Shown here piece after piece: positions 45,831 to 54,440 of a stretch of 64,000 bases of DNA. How positions within the stretch are numbered: the stretch's first letter is position 1; each line of letters starts with the position of its first letter. This DNA is from Saprospiraceae bacterium (GTDB lineage Bacteria; Bacteroidota; Bacteroidia; Chitinophagales; Saprospiraceae): assembly GCA_016706365.1 (NCBI GenBank), contig JADJJU010000008.1:1-64000 (forward strand), written 5' to 3'. The notes under the pieces were generated by a model. It worked only from the letters and a program-made list of their open reading frames with translations. It ran no database searches and was not told where the DNA came from. The translations under genes and the position numbers were made by a program.

Positions 45831-45863
45831 CCATTCCCACGGGTCAGCCCCGTAAATTACGAT

Positions 45864-46796
45864 CTATCCAACCATAACAAAACACTGATGTATCTTCTTA
45901 TTCCTGAAATCATCGGGAACAGACTGAGTTGAGATATTTTTAATGTTCTCAGATTTAATATCAGCTTCATTCAGCTTGAATCCACGGTAATTCGTAGAGA
46001 AGATTAGCGTTCCTCCGGGGCTTAGAACCCTCAATGCAGAATTGATGAGATCCACATGATCCCGCTGGATATCCAGAACTCCACTCATCCTTTTGCTATT
46101 AGAAAATGTCGGCGGATCCATAACTATCATATCAAATGAACCAGATTTCAATCTCTGGAGATAAGTTACCACGTCTGTCCGGACAAAATGGTGTGCCTTT
46201 GTTTCTGATCTAATAAATCCGTTCAGAGTCATGTTTTCCTTTGCCCATTCCAGATAAGTGTTTGACAAATCAACGGTAGTGGTGTTGGTTGCTCCCCCTG
46301 CTGCAGCATATACAGTGAAAGATCCGGTGTAAGCGAATAAATTCAGGAATCTGGCATTATCCGACATTCCCCTCACCATTTTGCGGGTATTCCGGTGGTC
46401 CAGGAAAAGACCGGTGTCTAAGTAATCTGTCAGATTTACAATAAATTGAAGTCCGTCTTCCATCACAACCATCCGATTTCCGGCGGAATCTACTTTTTCG
46501 TATTGTTCCAGACCTTTCTGTTGCTTTCTGGCTCTCAGTACAATTTTCTCAGGAGCAGTTTGAAGAGCAGATGCTGTAGCTTCAAGAATTTGAGCTACCC
46601 ATTCATCAGTGATGATTTCTTCATTATAATTTTTCTCGTAAAGAGATATATAAAGATAGTCCTGATATCTGTCAACACTCAATGGATACTCCGGAATATC
46701 TTTATCATATATCCTGTAACAAGTAATGCCCTGCCTGCGAGCCCATTTGCCGATATGCTTTTCGAGTTTGAGCAGCCTGTTCTTAAAATCCTCCAT
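45864..46796 (-). CDS. Class I SAM-dependent rRNA methyltransferase (RlmI/RlmK-like)
   Basis: A 310-residue methyltransferase similar to the RlmK half of RlmKL and to RlmI, which modify 23S rRNA. A small N-terminal RNA-binding or linker part includes CYRIYDKDIPEYPLSVDRYQDYLYISLYE. It is followed by the insertion ARKQQKGLEQYEK and the Rossmann core: TGLFLDHRNTRKM, FLNLFAYTGSFTVYAAAGGA (SAM site), VDLSNTYLEWAKENMTLNG, and the catalytic motif IVMDPPTFSNSKRM. The target base cannot be assigned from sequence alone (m7G2069-like or m5C). The gene is monocistronic. Confidence 0.88.
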   Translation of the reverse strand: MEDFKNRLLKLEKHIGKWARRQGITCYRIYDKDIPEYPLSVDRYQDYLYISLYEKNYNEEIITDEWVAQILEATASALQTAPEKIVLRARKQQKGLEQYEKVDSAGNRMVVMEDGLQFIVNLTDYLDTGLFLDHRNTRKMVRGMSDNARFLNLFAYTGSFTVYAAAGGATNTTTVDLSNTYLEWAKENMTLNGFIRSETKAHHFVRTDVVTYLQRLKSGSFDMIVMDPPTFSNSKRMSGVLDIQRDHVDLINSALRVLSPGGTLIFSTNYRGFKLNEADIKSENIKNISTQSVPDDFRNKKIHQCFVMVG

Positions 46797-46902
46797 AGCT
46801 CAAATGTACAAAATCAATGGAACGGAGGGAGAATAATGCTTAATTGGAACAGTAGGCTGTTTATATCTCAACATCCAAAATTAGAAAAGACTACGATGTA
46901 AA

Positions 46903-47190
46903 TCTTTAAATATCCACGAAATATCCACGAAATTACACGAAAGTACACGAAGATATCATAAGGAAAAATCAACTCAATTTCTGGGTTTATTAGTGTCCTT
47001 TAGTGTCATTCGTGGACAAAAAAATGACTTTGGAGTTTTATACTATGCGCGGATTATTTCATTTTTAAAATTCGCGAAATATCGTGCTTTAATTAAAGAG
47101 TATAACTCCAACATACTTTAATATAACCATCAAGTATTGGATTTATTGATTGTCTTTTAGTGTATTTCACGGATCAAAATACGATTGCTT
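46903..47190. repeat. CACGAA-word low-complexity repeat region
   Basis: Runs of ATCCACGAAAT, ACACGAAAG and ACACGAAG occur at about 46908-46952. The reverse-complement words TTAGTGTCCTTTAGTGTCATTCGTGG lie at about 46988-47016, and TTAGTGTATTTCACGG at about 47158-47174. The two orientations could pair over long range. No gene is seen between 46797 and 47279. Confidence 0.45.
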
Positions 47191-47279
47191 TTGAACAATA
47201 GTCTGAGAAGAATTCAATGTATTTTTGAACCAGTCCACCACATTCATGCTATTGTTGTTATTTTTGCCAGCTTAATCAA

Positions 47280-49224
47280 ATGAACAGTCTCATGATGATC
47301 GATATAACACTCCCGGATGGTTCAGTCAGACAATACGAATCCGGTGTCACAGCTTATGAAGTAGCGCTTTCCATCAGCGAAGGTCTGGCCAGAAATGTGC
47401 TGGCGGCCAAAGTAAATGGAGAGGTCCGCGATCTTTCAAGACCTATTATCTGAAAATGCTAGTCTGGTGTTATATACCTGGGACAATAAGGAAGGAAAAT
47501 CGACATTCTGGCACTCCTCTGCTCACCTGATGGCTGAGGCATTGGAGGCTTTGTATCCGGGAATAAAATTCGGAATCGGCCCGGCTATTGATAATGGATT
47601 TTATTATGATGTAGATCCTGACTCACAGCAAATTACACTGGCGGATTTACCAAAGATCGAGCAAAAAATGCTTGAATTGGCCAGATTGAAAAATGAATAT
47701 GTTCGCACAGAAGTTTCCAAAGAGGCTGCTATTGCATTTTTTAAAGAAAAAGGTGATGAATATAAACTGGAACTCATCGAGGAGCTGCAGGACGGTACGA
47801 TCACATTTTATCAACAAGGAAATTTTACTGATCTGTGCAAAGGACCTCATATTCCCGATACAGGACGTATTAAGGCTGCCAAGATAACCAGCCTTGCCGG
47901 AGCTTACTGGAGAGGAGATGAAAAACGTAAAATGCTCACAAGGCTTTATGGAATTACATTTCCAAAACAAAAAGAACTGGATGAATATCTTGTCCTACTT
48001 GAAGAAGCCAAGAAAAGAGATCACCGTAAATTGGGTGCGGAGTTGGAATTATTCATGTTTTCTGAGAGAGTGGGTGCTGGATTACCAATCTGGTTTCCAA
48101 AGGGAACAGCTCTCAGAACCCGCCTGGAGGAATTCCTGAAAAAAGAACAAGTTAAACGCGGATATCAGCCAGTCATTACACCGCATATCGGCAAAAAAGA
48201 ATTATACATCACTTCAGGTCACTATGCCAAGTACGGCGAGGATAGTTTTCAGCCTATTCAGACACCAAGAGAAAATGAGTTTTTCCTGCTGAAACCAATG
48301 AACTGCCCTCACCACTGTGAGATTTACGGACATAAACCGAGGTCTTACAAGGATCTACCGCTAAGAATTGCTGAATTTGGAACAGTATACCGTTATGAAC
48401 AAAGCGGAGAATTGCATGGATTGACAAGAGTGAGAGGTTTTACTCAGGATGATGCGCACATCTTTTGTACACCGGATCAAGTGAAATCTGAGTTTCTAAG
48501 TGTACTTGAATTGACGCGTTATGTATTAGAAAAGCTAGGCTTTGATAATTACACAGCTCAGATTTCCTTGCGTGATCCTGAAAATAAAGAAAAATATATC
48601 GGCTCCGATGAAAACTGGAACAAAGCCGAGCAAGCTATCATCGACGCTACCCTCGAAGCAGGACTGACAACAACAACAGAACTCGGAGAAGCAGCTTTTT
48701 ACGGCCCAAAGCTTGACTTCATGGTCAAAGATGCATTAGGTCGTTCATGGCAATTAGGCACAATTCAGGTGGATTATAATCTTCCTGAAAGATTCGAACT
48801 GGAGTACATTGGATCTGACAACGCAGCTCACAGACCTATAATGATTCACCGGGCTCCATTCGGATCCATGGAACGCTTCATGGGAGTATTGATTGAGCAT
48901 TGTGCCGGAAAATTCCCATTGTGGTTGTCTCCTGAGCAATTTACTTTGCTGACGATAAGTGAACGATTCAATGATTATGCGCAGGAAATTGAGACTGCTT
49001 TAGCAGCTTCCGATATCCGCGGCACCATTGACAACCGCAATGAGAAAATCGGTAAAAAAATCCGCGACGCAGAGGTTCGTAAAGTACCAATCATGCTAAT
49101 CATCGGCGAGAAAGAAGCTGAAGAAGGCAAAGTGTCCGTCAGACGTCAGGGACAGGGAGATGTGGGAACATTTACTTTGGAGGAATTTAAAGCTTGGTTT
49201 GCGGAGGCACTGGAAAAGGAATAA
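47280..49224 (+). CDS. thrS: Threonine-tRNA ligase (frameshifted)
   Basis: Class II synthetase with editing function. The N-terminal TGS domain is MIDITLPDGSVRQYESGVTAYEVALSISEG (a start at 47280, 47292 or 47295 is possible). Its frame ends at a TGA at 47451. The rest continues from SENASLVLYTWDNKEG in another frame, with the editing site HSSAHLMAEAL, core motif MNCPHHCEIY, RYEQSGELHGLTRVRGFTQDDAHIF (motif 2) and a C-terminal anticodon-binding domain. One surplus base near 47445-47449 explains the break; the joined text reads VRDLSRPISENAS. About 647 residues. The usual downstream infC-rpmI-rplT genes are absent here. Confidence 0.92.
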
Positions 49225-49225
49225 G

Positions 49226-49365
49226 TTGCAAGCCACAAGCCACAAGCTGTAAGAGAACAGCCGCTCTTGGCTGTTGGCCATTAGCTGTTGGCAACCAGCC
49301 GTAAGTAGGTGCTAACTAAAGCTTCGTTTTATAGGTTTGCCAAGGGGCGCACGACCGTGTGCCGC
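49226..49365 (+). repeat. Word run (CAAGC) ending in AACAGCC, and a GGCGCACG palindrome
   Basis: Right after thrS, TGCAAGCCACAAGCCACAAGC-type words lead to GAACAGCC (about 49255-49262). CTGTTGGC/GCCAACAG-like words follow. At 49346-49363 lies GGCGCACG-ac-CGTGTGCC, an imperfect palindrome. Confidence 0.5.
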
Positions 49366-49377
49366 TACGAGAAAATC

Positions 49378-49565
49378 CCTGTGAACCCTTCACTCAAACT
49401 AACCCACACCCAAAACTTCACACTCAACCGAAAGCTCCGCTTGTACATCACCTTTGGTCTATGAGGCATAGCCGAAATAGACCAAAGACATCACTTCTTC
49501 GTGGCGTAGACATGAAGAAACATCACCTTTCAAGCCGTAGGCGCAGAAAGACATCACATTATCAC
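49378..49565 (+). repeat. Composite four-hairpin element, copy F
   Basis: A/C-rich leader (about 49381-49428) and mini-hairpin AAGC-tcc-GCTT with outer GA/TT bases (49429-49444). Then linker ACATCACC (49445-49452), long hairpin CTTTGGTCTA/TAGACCAAAG around GGCATAGCC (49452-49487), and linker ACATCACT (49488-49495). Then hairpin TTCTTC/GAAGAA around GGCGTAGAC, linker ACATCACC (49520-49527), hairpin CTTTC/GAAAG around GCCgtaGGC, and ACATCACA (49551-49558). Spacings are 43, 32 and 31. It lies between thrS and the peroxiredoxin gene, and no gene is called in 49225-49671. Confidence 0.8.
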
Positions 49566-49671
49566 GACAAATCCCCTTAAGGAGGTCTACTCAGATACCC
49601 CCCAATCCTGAAAGTACCGTGTTAAATCAACTTTACCCGAACCCCATTGTTCTCATGCCAAACTTTGTATT

Positions 49672-50142
49672 ATGTCAGAGCGCAAGCAATTGAAGCCTGG
49701 AGATAAATTACCTGATATTTCCGGAATAAATGAGAAAGGAGAAAAAATCAATCTATCTGATTTCAAAGGGAACAAACTTATCGTTTTCTTTTATCCGGCA
49801 GATATGACTCCGGGCTGCATCAATGAAGTCTGCAACCTGAGAGATAATTATGCTGAGCTGAAAGAAGCAGGATATACATTACTGGGTGTAAGTACTGATG
49901 GAGCAAGCAAACATCAGCGCTTTATTGACAGGTATAAGCTACCCTTCAGCCTGATAGCTGATTTTGATAAATTGTGGGTCAATGCTTTCGGAGTTTATGG
50001 GCCTAAAACTTTTATGGGCAGGTTGTTTCAGGGAACTCACAGAGTAACTTTCGTGGCAAATGAACAAGGTGTAATCGAACAAGTGATAGATAAAGTGAAA
50101 ACTAAAGATCATGCCGGACAAATATTGGAGGCGATTTTTTAA
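49672..50142 (+). CDS. bcp: Thiol peroxidase, Bcp/PrxQ type
   Basis: A 156-residue peroxiredoxin reducing hydrogen and organic peroxides with thioredoxin. The peroxidatic Cys is in YPADMTPGCINEVCNLRDNY; a second Cys five residues later is in the usual place of the resolving Cys for PrxQ enzymes. LLGVSTDGASKHQRFIDRYKLPFSLIAD and THRVTFVANEQGVIEQVI complete the fold. It is convergent with the next gene, 7 bases apart. Confidence 0.93.
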   Translation: MSERKQLKPGDKLPDISGINEKGEKINLSDFKGNKLIVFFYPADMTPGCINEVCNLRDNYAELKEAGYTLLGVSTDGASKHQRFIDRYKLPFSLIADFDKLWVNAFGVYGPKTFMGRLFQGTHRVTFVANEQGVIEQVIDKVKTKDHAGQILEAIF

Positions 50143-50149
50143 TATTTAA

Positions 50150-50725
50150 TCACTGGCGGGGTGCACTATTGATGACTACCAAAAACATTAGGAATACTTT
50201 CAGATGTAATTTGTCATTGTTCAGATTCTCACGGGTTTCCCAGTCCCGGGGATCATTTTCATAAAAGGTGTACATCATAAAATCGCCCACATTAGAATCT
50301 GTGGCACTCCACTCCTCCAGAATATTCGTGTATTTGCTTTTGAGCGTCATTCTGACCCCTTCCCCGCTGATCAACCACGTAAGAGGGTCATTGGGCCATT
50401 GAGTTCGGGCATTGTAAACAAGATTTCCACCCCGCAATTCCCATAAGTTGGGATTATCCTTGAATTTGTTCCTAATAAATCCACTCTCGTCTCCGATCTG
50501 ATACATCCACTCAGTCCAGTCATCGTTGAATTCATATTGCATTTTGATGAAACCAATCTGCTCTTCTCCTTCTCCATAGACCTGCCATTCTCTGAATGAA
50601 TCATCCCAGGCACTCGACATTACTTCCGGCCATTGTGCATAGGAAAAAGAGGGATGGAGAAGGGCCCATCCCAATACAATTATGAATAAAGTCTTTGTTA
50701 AAAAAATATTCTTTCTATGTTGCAT
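50150..50725 (-). CDS. Exported protein of unknown function with W-rich repeats
   Basis: A 191-residue protein with signal peptide (FIIVLGWALLHPSFSYAQ). The mature part repeats units such as WDDSFREWQVYGEGEEQIGFIKM, FNDDWTEWMYQIGDESGFIRNKF and WPNDPLTWLISGEGVRMTLKSKY, each with aspartate- and tryptophan-rich turns. I do not recognise the family; I infer a beta-strand-rich envelope protein. It lies 4 bases after the DUF3127 gene on the minus strand, so the two form an operon. Confidence 0.7.
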   Translation of the reverse strand: MQHRKNIFLTKTLFIIVLGWALLHPSFSYAQWPEVMSSAWDDSFREWQVYGEGEEQIGFIKMQYEFNDDWTEWMYQIGDESGFIRNKFKDNPNLWELRGGNLVYNARTQWPNDPLTWLISGEGVRMTLKSKYTNILEEWSATDSNVGDFMMYTFYENDPRDWETRENLNNDKLHLKVFLMFLVVINSAPRQ

Positions 50726-50729
50726 CTAC

Positions 50730-51077
50730 CTAGAACGGTAAATCGTCGTCCATAGCATCTGCACCCAGACTTTCGAGAGGATCGGTGTCGGAAGCCTGTT
50801 TGACCGGAGCTGATTCCTGTGCATTAATCTTCCATGCCTGAAGGTTGGTGAAATATTTATCCTGCCACTCTCTTCCACGGAGGTCGAAGGCGACTTGTAT
50901 CATCTGCCCTTCCTGATAGGCATCAATGAGGCTGCATTTATCCTGAGTCAACTGAAATTTTACCAGCTGAGGATAATTTTCCTGAGTTTCGATAACAAAT
51001 TCGCGGGTTTGAAAAGAATTGGTCTTGGATTCTATGGGGAAAATCTTTACGAGTTTTCCGTTAATTTCAAATGACAT
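50730..51077 (-). CDS. DUF3127 protein with an SSB-like acidic tail
   Basis: A 115-residue DUF3127 protein with an OB-fold-like small beta barrel in the first 85 residues (SFEINGKLVKIFPIESKTNSFQTREFVIET...VAFDLRGREWQDKYFTNLQAWKI). A flexible tail ends DAMDDDLPF. The last residues closely resemble the C-terminal peptide of single-stranded-DNA-binding protein (DDDIPF in E. coli), which docks many repair proteins. The beta-barrel pattern is also SSB-like. Its role is not established; I infer DNA binding or competition for SSB partners. First gene of a two-gene unit, divergent from pheT. Confidence 0.88.
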   Translation of the reverse strand: MSFEINGKLVKIFPIESKTNSFQTREFVIETQENYPQLVKFQLTQDKCSLIDAYQEGQMIQVAFDLRGREWQDKYFTNLQAWKINAQESAPVKQASDTDPLESLGADAMDDDLPF

Positions 51078-51229
51078 ATTTTTTAATTACAAATATACAA
51101 TTATTCTTTATTTCAAGGTAAATCTCCTGAATTGAGTACTTCACAAATATTATTAACACTTCAATTGCTTTACATATTAGCGGATTCAACTCTGATTAAA
51201 CTCAAAAAATGTGAGTTGAATAAGAAGGG

Positions 51230-51259
51230 TTTGCACCTATCACAGAATCATTATCTTTG
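51230..51259 (+). promoter_or_regulatory. pheT promoter
   Basis: TTTG (51230-51233), 18 bases, then TATCTTTG (51252-51259), 25 bases before the pheT ATG. A good match to the Bacteroidota consensus; the leader would be about 20 bases. Confidence 0.75.
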
Positions 51260-51283
51260 CGGCATTCTACCTGAAAATTATCT

Positions 51284-53722
51284 ATGAAAATATCTTATAA
51301 CTGGCTCAAAGATTATCTGAATACCGATCTGCCCGCCACCACAATCTCCGAAATGCTGACTGCAACAGGCCTTGAAGTGGAAGGTCTGGAAGCGCATGAA
51401 CAGGTAAAAGGTGGTCTCAAAGGTGTAGTGACCGGACAAGTCCTCACTTGCGAAAAACATCCTGAAGCTGACAGATTATCTATTACAACAGTAGATGTAG
51501 GCGGAGAAGCTCCGTTGGACATTGTATGCGGTGCGCCTAATGTGCAAGCCGGACAAAAGGTCTTCGTCGCAACTGTCGGAACTATTCTGCACATGGCTGA
51601 TAATCAGGTTCTTGAAATCAAGAAAGCTAAAATCAGGGGTGCCACTTCTGAAGGAATGATATGCGCAGAAGATGAGTTGGGAATCGGTCAAAGTCATGCC
51701 GGAATAATGGTTTTACCGGAAAACACTGCTGTAGGCATGTCAGCTGCTGATGTGATAGGATTATACAATGATGAGGTATTTGAAATCGGACTCACACCGA
51801 ATCGCTCAGATGCCAATGGACATATCGGTGTAGCAAGGGATCTCGTGGCGGTGCTAAAAACACATCATGAATGGTTGGGTGAGTTAAATTATCCTGACCT
51901 CAGTGCATTTGCGGCAGGAGGTGGTGAGGCACCTATTAGTGTAGAAATTGAAAATAGCGCAGCTTGTCCCCGTTATTCGGGTATCTACATTAAAAATATC
52001 AAAGTTGGTGCATCTCCGGAATGGCTGAAAAACAGACTGGAAGCCATCGGTCAGCGCCCAATCAATAATGTGGTGGATATCACAAATTATATTTTGCATG
52101 AATATGGTCAACCTCTGCATGCCTTTGATGCTCACAAAATCAAAGGGCAGAAAATAGTGGTAAAATGCCTCCCAGGTGGAACAAAATTCACCACTCTGGA
52201 TGAAGCGGAACGCCAGCTGCATGAAGAAGATCTCATGATTTGCAATGGAAAAGGAGAAGGTATGTGTATTGCCGGAGTTTTTGGAGGGATCGAATCAGGA
52301 GTGAAAAATGAAACCACTGAAATTTTCCTTGAATCTGCACATTTTCAACAAGGTTTTATTCGCCGGACAAGTGGTCGGCATCAATTGAGAACAGATGCTG
52401 CCCGTTGTTTTGAAAAAGGTACGGATCCCAATGGCACTGTTACCGCGTTGAAGAGAGCGGCATTATTGGTTACTGAAATGTGCGGAGGAGAAATTGTCGG
52501 GCCTGTAGTGGATGTCTATGCTGAGCCTGTGGCCCGAAAAGAAATTCAGACCACTGTCAGCTATATCAACCGCCTGAGTGGTGTTGATTTTACCGCAGAG
52601 CAGATTAAAGCCATTTTAGAATCTCTTGAAATAGAAGTAAACGTTAAGGGCGATGAATTGCATGTTTGGGTGCCGACCAACAAGCCTGATGTCACTCGTC
52701 CCGCCGATATCGTAGAGGAAGTACTGAGAATATACGGTCTGGATAATGTGCCCATTCATCAACATATGAGAAGTGCATTGACCCATAGTGAAAAGCCGGA
52801 TCCGGTCAAAATAAAAGAAATGGTCGCAAATCACCTTGCAGCCACGGGGTTCCACGAAATGATGGCATTGTCCATTACTCAATCTGAGCATTTCAGAAAA
52901 GCGATTCTTGTGCCTGATGAAGAGCTCGTGTATATCAATAATACATCCAACATCCAATTTGATGTTATGCGCGCAGACATGCTGGTCAGCGGTCTGGAAG
53001 CCATACTGCATAACCTGAATCGCAAGCAAAATGATTTGAAATTATTTGAATTCGGATACAGCTACAGACACAAAGAGGGCAAATACCTCGAGACTGAGCA
53101 GCTTTGTGTCTATGTAAGTGGAAAAAAACAAGAGGCCAGCTGGCATATTAGCAAGTCAGCTCCTGTCAATTATTATACTATAAAATCTGTGGTTTCTGCC
53201 TTATTTGAAAGGCTGGGAATCAAACAATTTCAGACAGCTGAGCTGGAAGATAGTCGCTGGAGTTACGGACTTCAATACTCCAGAGGAGAATCTGTTTTGG
53301 TCCAATTTGGCAAAATAAATAAGAAAGTTCTGGAAGCAATGGATATAAAACAGGATGTCTATGCAGCTAGTTTCAATTGGCAGGCAATGTGGCAGGCATT
53401 CAGACAAAACAGGACTACAATACAGGCTATCAGTAAGTTTCCGGAAGTCAGAAGGGATCTCGCTTTGATCATCAAAAAGGAAGTCACTTTTGCAGAATGC
53501 GAGAAAGTTGCCCGGAAAACGGAGAAGGATATTCTGCGCCAGGTGCAGTTATTTGATGTGTATGTGAGTGATGAACTGAAGGCAAGTGGCAAGAAATCAT
53601 ATGCATTGAGTTTCTTAATGGAACCATTAGATAAGACACTCTCCGAAAAAGAAATCGAAACTATCATGGATCGACTGATCAATGCATATGAAAAGCAGCT
53701 GGGAGCGGAGATCAGAAAATAA
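51284..53722 (+). CDS. pheT: Phenylalanine-tRNA ligase beta subunit
   Basis: Large subunit of PheS2T2, for tRNA binding and editing. In order: B1 domain (KISYNWLKDYLNTDLPATTISEMLTATGLEVEG); EMAP-like tRNA-binding domain (about 40-150; CEKHPEADRLSITTVDVGG); B3/B4 editing domain (about 210-385; YSGIYIKNIKVGASPEWLKNRLEAIGQRPINNVVDITNYILHEYGQPLHAFD); B5 domain (about 410-480; RPADIVEEVLRIYGLDNVP); and C-terminal ferredoxin-fold anticodon-binding domain (about 715-811; ISKFPEVRRDLALIIKKEVTF). The 812 residues are intact. pheS is 25 kb away. Confidence 0.97.
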   Translation: MKISYNWLKDYLNTDLPATTISEMLTATGLEVEGLEAHEQVKGGLKGVVTGQVLTCEKHPEADRLSITTVDVGGEAPLDIVCGAPNVQAGQKVFVATVGTILHMADNQVLEIKKAKIRGATSEGMICAEDELGIGQSHAGIMVLPENTAVGMSAADVIGLYNDEVFEIGLTPNRSDANGHIGVARDLVAVLKTHHEWLGELNYPDLSAFAAGGGEAPISVEIENSAACPRYSGIYIKNIKVGASPEWLKNRLEAIGQRPINNVVDITNYILHEYGQPLHAFDAHKIKGQKIVVKCLPGGTKFTTLDEAERQLHEEDLMICNGKGEGMCIAGVFGGIESGVKNETTEIFLESAHFQQGFIRRTSGRHQLRTDAARCFEKGTDPNGTVTALKRAALLVTEMCGGEIVGPVVDVYAEPVARKEIQTTVSYINRLSGVDFTAEQIKAILESLEIEVNVKGDELHVWVPTNKPDVTRPADIVEEVLRIYGLDNVPIHQHMRSALTHSEKPDPVKIKEMVANHLAATGFHEMMALSITQSEHFRKAILVPDEELVYINNTSNIQFDVMRADMLVSGLEAILHNLNRKQNDLKLFEFGYSYRHKEGKYLETEQLCVYVSGKKQEASWHISKSAPVNYYTIKSVVSALFERLGIKQFQTAELEDSRWSYGLQYSRGESVLVQFGKINKKVLEAMDIKQDVYAASFNWQAMWQAFRQNRTTIQAISKFPEVRRDLALIIKKEVTFAECEKVARKTEKDILRQVQLFDVYVSDELKASGKKSYALSFLMEPLDKTLSEKEIETIMDRLINAYEKQLGAEIRK

Positions 53723-53769
53723 AAATATGAAAGCGAACGACTATATTAAATACTGATTATCTTTGACCA

Positions 53770-54069
53770 ATGTCTGATTTAGTACAAAAAATAGACGGGA
53801 TTGAATGGAAAATTCAAAAGCTTGCACAGAAAATGAAGCTTTTGAAAAAAGAGAATTCCGCCCTGCTTGAAGAGAATCTTCAACAGAAAACTGAACTGGA
53901 AGGACATAAAAATAATATATATAACCTGGAAGCACAATTAAGCAGAACACGTGAAACGTTGGAAAGCAGTCACAAAAACGGTTCAGGAAGTTCGAAATTG
54001 CTGAAGGAGGAAATTGATCAATATATAAGCGAGATCGATAAATGCTTGGAATGGTTGCAAAGCATGTAA
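53770..54069 (+). CDS. Small coiled-coil protein upstream of zapA (ZapB-like)
   Basis: A 99-residue, almost wholly coiled-coil protein (IDGIEWKIQKLAQKMKLLKKENSALLEENLQQKTELEGHKNNIYNLEAQL), ending ISEIDKCLEWLQSM. It is directly upstream of zapA, one base apart. Size, coiled coil and position suggest a ZapB-like cell-division partner, but I cannot show homology. The -7-like box TATCTTTG at 53758-53765 lies only 4 bases before the ATG, so the transcript would be leaderless or nearly so. Confidence 0.7.
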   Translation: MSDLVQKIDGIEWKIQKLAQKMKLLKKENSALLEENLQQKTELEGHKNNIYNLEAQLSRTRETLESSHKNGSGSSKLLKEEIDQYISEIDKCLEWLQSM

Positions 54070-54070
54070 T

Positions 54071-54361
54071 ATGAGTGAAGAGGAGTATAAAAGTATCAGT
54101 ATCATGATCGCCGGTAGAGCTTATCCGCTAAAAGTAAAAATGGAGGATGAGGACGCTATCCGGCAAGTTGTTAATGAACTTAATGATAAGATCAAACATT
54201 TTCAAATCACATATTCCAACAGGGATAAACAAGATTGTTTGTCTATGGCTTTACTCACCTATGCTGTAGATTTCCATAAGGCTGTAAAAAATACAGACGA
54301 AAAGCGTTTTAATGAAAGACTTGATAAATTGGATCAGCTCCTGGATGCTATTCTGAATTGA
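54071..54361 (+). CDS. zapA: Cell division protein ZapA
   Basis: A 96-residue FtsZ-ring stabiliser. The N-terminal beta part is YKSISIMIAGRAYPLKVKMEDEDAIRQVVNELNDKI, matching the ZapA pattern (I.I.G..Y.L...E.E...V...N). A long helix follows (DKQDCLSMALLTYAVDFHKAVK). It follows the coiled-coil gene by one base and precedes rny; the three probably form one transcript. Confidence 0.9.
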   Translation: MSEEEYKSISIMIAGRAYPLKVKMEDEDAIRQVVNELNDKIKHFQITYSNRDKQDCLSMALLTYAVDFHKAVKNTDEKRFNERLDKLDQLLDAILN

Positions 54362-54440
54362 CAGCAAAAGCAGGCTGTCTTTGTTTTATTTGATGTAATT
54401 GTGCCCTGCCAGATTTTCTTTACCTATAAAACCTTTAGCT

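Noticed and set aside
45425..45840. CRISPR array
   Set aside because: Linkers are only 8 bases, the spaced segments are hairpins of conserved loop and order, and there are no cas genes in the window.
47416..49224. ThrS starting at the ATG at 47416
   Set aside because: A full TGS domain lies immediately upstream in another frame from 47280, and the first residues from 47416 are out of frame with the family text.
49359..49580. Open frame through the leader and hairpins of element copy F
   Set aside because: Its translation is basic, follows the hairpin repeats, has no conserved counterpart in the other copies and no start signal.
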